Below are positions 61,696 through 64,000 of a stretch of DNA of 64,000 bases, in pieces (position 1 is the stretch's first letter; each line of letters opens with the position of its first letter). Source of the stretch: Yoonia maricola. Its GTDB lineage: Bacteria > Pseudomonadota > Alphaproteobacteria > Rhodobacterales > Rhodobacteraceae. Both the position numbers and the translations under genes were made by a program. Location: NCBI RefSeq assembly GCF_002797915.1, contig NZ_PGTY01000002.1, positions 186,001 to 250,000 of the forward strand, written 5' to 3'. The notes beneath the pieces were generated by a model. That model saw only the letters and a program-made list of their open reading frames with translations. It was not told where the DNA came from and did not search any database.

Positions 61696-63341
61696 ATCGC
61701 CGATGTCCTTGTTCGCGCCTTGATGGCCAGGCTTGATGTCTCAAGGCCGTGCCCTGCCATCATCTCGCGGGCATCACTTGAAGGTAACGCCTGAAGAACC
61801 GCTGCGGTCCGTTGAACAAGGGACGCCATCGCGCAGGTCGTTATGAGATGAATGACTTCGATCTCGCTGAAGTGCTTCAATACGGGTGCAACGAAGCGCT
61901 TCGGTGTCTCCAGCGGCACCTGCGCTGACGTCCAGGCAAAGATAAGCGCCGCACGTTCCTGATCCGAGAAGCCATCGACAGAGCGATCTCCGCCACCTTC
62001 GAGACTTTTGGCAGCCGAATAAGCTACGTTCAGCCGGGAGACGGTGCGCGCGCGATCCTCAGATGCCATGATGGCCATTGCAGCCTCATCGGTGGCGACA
62101 GCGTCATGCCCTTTTTCGATCGCTGCGACATATGCCATGAGATGACGCAGCTCCGACGGCAGCTTTGAATGTGTACGCGCCTGCGTCATCTCTGCGTAGA
62201 AATAGGCATGAAGATCCTGCCCGACTTCCGGCCAACGCGCGATCCAGCCAGGCACGATCCCAAGCTCATTCCGGCAAAAGGCGTCCACGCCTCCAGCTGC
62301 CTTCACATGGCGGCGATACTCACCCTGTAAGTCCTCCATCGACGGGCCACCCGATGGCAACTCATGGTCAAGGTTGGTCGGTGCCCGATCGTGCTTGACG
62401 CCGTGCCGTCCGGCGTCCAGCCCGATGCCCTTGGCATCGTTCGCCCAGTGCGGCTCAACCTCGACGCCGGTCAGATCGTTGTAGACGTTCAGGAAGCCAA
62501 ACGACCCGGAAATCATGGCGACGTAGTCGGTAACATTATCGGGGTCGGGGTGGCGGATGAGGCCCTTGTGACCTGCCGTGTCGCGCACGCGGCTGAGGTC
62601 GGCGTAGGACACGGTGTTCAAAGTCGCGTGGCCCGCAAGATCGGCCAAAGCGACTTCGAAATCCTTGACCGGGCTCAGCCAGCCAGCGTCTCCAGCTCTT
62701 GCCTTGTCGAGCGCCTCGGGGATGCCAAGAGACTTTTCACCCATCGTAGCGACAGAATGGACTTTGCAATAATTGCATCCATGCGCGTTAGACGAACCCC
62801 AAGCGACGACACCTACGCCGGGTCCGCCAAGCGTGTCGCGGCCTCCGCCCACGCTGATGGCATTGTGGCAGTAGATGAAGAGTTTGTAAGCTTCCGGCCA
62901 ATGGTGCATGAAGTAGAAGCAATTAGGCCAAAACCCGAAGAACTCCTTGTACATGTGCAATACAGGCCATTCGGTTGGTTCATCGGAATGCGTTCCGTCG
63001 CTTTCCGGCAGCCTTGTCTTTAGTGGCTCGTCAGCCGAAAGCTCCGGAAAATCGCTCGGAAGAGACGGCAGTGAACCTAAGATATGATCGACTAAATCGC
63101 TCAGCAGCCCGCCTTTAGACAAAGCCTCCAAGGCGTCCGCACCACCAACGTGCTGACCTCCGATAAAAATCTGAGGTACGGTCACTGCACCGCTTCGAAA
63201 GATGCTTTCCGCGGCGATAGCATCCGAGGCAAGAATATCGCGTTCGAAAAAGGGCATGTCGTGGTCAGCGAGCAGCTCTTTGGCCCGGGCGCAGTGACTG
63301 CATCCGGGCTTAGTAAACAAGACGATCTCTAGCGCACCCAT
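61692..63341 (-). CDS. Glutaredoxin-AhpD-like fusion protein
   Basis: A 549-residue protein with two clear parts. Residues about 1-85 are a glutaredoxin: IVLFTKPGCSHCARAKELL (CxxC) and VTVPQIFIGGQHVGG with the cis-Pro. Residues about 130-545 form two AhpD/CMD-like regions, the first with the active motif NAHGCNYCKVHSVATMG (CxxCxxxH). This would couple glutathione reduction to a peroxidase-like disulphide chemistry. ATG 63341 begins two bases after the previous gene's stop; TTG 63347 is an alternative. The fusion is unusual. Confidence 0.8.
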   Translation of the reverse strand: MGALEIVLFTKPGCSHCARAKELLADHDMPFFERDILASDAIAAESIFRSGAVTVPQIFIGGQHVGGADALEALSKGGLLSDLVDHILGSLPSLPSDFPELSADEPLKTRLPESDGTHSDEPTEWPVLHMYKEFFGFWPNCFYFMHHWPEAYKLFIYCHNAISVGGGRDTLGGPGVGVVAWGSSNAHGCNYCKVHSVATMGEKSLGIPEALDKARAGDAGWLSPVKDFEVALADLAGHATLNTVSYADLSRVRDTAGHKGLIRHPDPDNVTDYVAMISGSFGFLNVYNDLTGVEVEPHWANDAKGIGLDAGRHGVKHDRAPTNLDHELPSGGPSMEDLQGEYRRHVKAAGGVDAFCRNELGIVPGWIARWPEVGQDLHAYFYAEMTQARTHSKLPSELRHLMAYVAAIEKGHDAVATDEAAMAIMASEDRARTVSRLNVAYSAAKSLEGGGDRSVDGFSDQERAALIFAWTSAQVPLETPKRFVAPVLKHFSEIEVIHLITTCAMASLVQRTAAVLQALPSSDAREMMAGHGLETSSLAIKARTRTSAI

Positions 63342-63343
63342 TT

Positions 63344-63694
63344 TCAACGACGAACCAGTGTCATGCCATTGGACACCGAATAGGATCCGTCTCCGTTATC
63401 GGTGAACGTCAGGCATTCCTCCCCTTGCCGGGGACCTGACGTGATGTCGACACACATCCCGGTGTCTGTCATCTCCCAAGTGCCCGCACCTGTCCCAACA
63501 GGCGCGCGCATCTCGATGGTACCGTCGGTCTTGTAGCGCAACGATGCGCGCAGGATTCCCATACGGCCTTGCAGATCTTGTCCCACCAGCTCGGCCCGGA
63601 TCCTATCGGGGCCCATAGTTTCAGCGGTCGCAGCGAGACAACTTCCGATGAAAATGGCGATGGTGAGAGAGGTGAGCTTAACAGTATCCTTCAT
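63344..63694 (-). CDS. Small secreted protein, first gene of the patatin operon
   Basis: A 116-residue exported protein. ATG 63694 has AGGAGAAAACC upstream and gives a clean signal peptide (LTSLTIAIFIGSCLAATAE). The mature part is beta-rich with one Cys pair (GMCVDITSG..GEECLTFTD) and may fold as a small lipocalin-like or DUF-type domain; I do not recognise it. The stop lies two bases before the glutaredoxin-fusion start. Operon order: this gene, Grx-AhpD fusion, membrane protein, patatin. Confidence 0.75.
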   Translation of the reverse strand: MKDTVKLTSLTIAIFIGSCLAATAETMGPDRIRAELVGQDLQGRMGILRASLRYKTDGTIEMRAPVGTGAGTWEMTDTGMCVDITSGPRQGEECLTFTDNGDGSYSVSNGMTLVRR

Positions 63695-63767
63695 GGTTTT
63701 CTCCTGTTGAGTTAGGGTTTCGCGTGAATGGTGGTTCAAAAAGGGATAATGGTGACCGCACATCGGA

Positions 63768-64000
63768 TCAGAACGCCCGTGGTCGTCGACGAAAGAGAAC
63801 GATCGCCGAGAGAGTACCGAGGACAAGTGGCCCAATCGGCGGGCTAGGTACGACGACGATGTGAACAATAACGGCACCGAACATGGTGCAGATCAGCAAT
63901 GACGCTCCGATCCAAGAGCTGCGCACGTTGAGCAACAGAACCGCCGAGCCAACCTCAATCGCGCCCGTAACATAGCGAAACCACTGGCCGAGCCCGATTA
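63768..64000 (-). CDS. DoxX-like membrane protein, 5'-truncated by window edge
   Basis: The C-terminal 77 codons on the minus strand read IGLGQWFRYVTGAIEVGSAVLLLNV, then SLLICTMFGAVIVHIVVV and PPIGPLVLGTLSAIVLFRRR, with three hydrophobic helices and the FRYxTGxxEVxxAxLLL pattern of DoxX-like proteins. The stop is TGA at 63770-63768. The start lies beyond the window. It is upstream of the patatin operon on the same strand, separated by about 73 bases. Confidence 0.8.
   Translation of the reverse strand, partial: IGLGQWFRYVTGAIEVGSAVLLLNVRSSWIGASLLICTMFGAVIVHIVVVPSPPIGPLVLGTLSAIVLFRRRPRAF

Overview
The window looks like a chromosomal segment of a Roseobacter-group alphaproteobacterium (Rhodobacterales), probably a bacteriochlorophyll- or carotenoid-bearing genus such as Yoonia/Loktanella; the genus is a guess. 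The grounds are the end of a carotenoid/photosynthesis cluster (crtB followed by tspO), a Rhodobacter-type petABC operon with its Rieske-cytochrome b-cytochrome c1 order, and many small Rhodobacteraceae-type hypothetical proteins. No identity search was possible.

Positions 1-18090 are a conserved housekeeping block: crtB (cut by the window edge) and tspO; ade-amn, a translationally coupled purine pair; an HU protein with a clear terminator; an EamA exporter facing aroC across a 24-bp palindrome that contains both stop codons; a TPP riboswitch driving thiBPQ; petABC on the minus strand; a small outer-membrane barrel; two GST-like genes; mtaB-dapF; and tRNA-Lys(TTT).

Positions 18045-27121 are an accessory strip. 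It holds a 1.5-kb integrative-element remnant bounded by a 52-bp direct repeat of the tRNA-Lys 3' end, with an amber-interrupted integrase fragment; a frameshifted YhaN-like fragment; a DUF1611 protein coupled to a PLP racemase; a secreted seven-repeat Cys-pair protein; a 2OG-Fe(II) oxygenase; a BLUF photoreceptor gene with no canonical start codon; and a second decayed integrase.

Positions 27260-35606 carry a membrane/periplasm gene set: an anchored protein, HupE/UreJ, two DUF6644-like proteins and a DUF6152 protein on the minus strand, divergent from an amber-interrupted DUF1566 lipoprotein-like gene and a MacAB-type tripartite exporter. The set resembles a metal or envelope export system of unknown substrate. 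A decayed HTH-ASCH plus PIN module follows.

Positions 36920-44976 hold a YdeI-like gene, an RND pump with adaptor, a divergent TetR regulator with two matching 14-bp operator candidates, a DUF2461 protein, two gene remnants and a LacI regulator. Downstream of tRNA-Arg(CCT) lies a plasmid-like segment (45165-about 50943): a RepC-type initiator, MobC, MobA relaxase and two genes nested out of frame inside mobA, as in ColE1 mobilization regions. No integrase is visible there.

Positions 51347-63770 are a regulator-rich set of NAD(P)-binding oxidoreductases (two NmrA-like, three SDR) with AraC, TetR and LysR regulators, a ParD-like/methionine aminopeptidase pair under a strong inverted repeat, a patatin lipoprotein, and an operon containing a glutaredoxin-AhpD-like fusion. 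A DoxX-like gene runs off the right edge.
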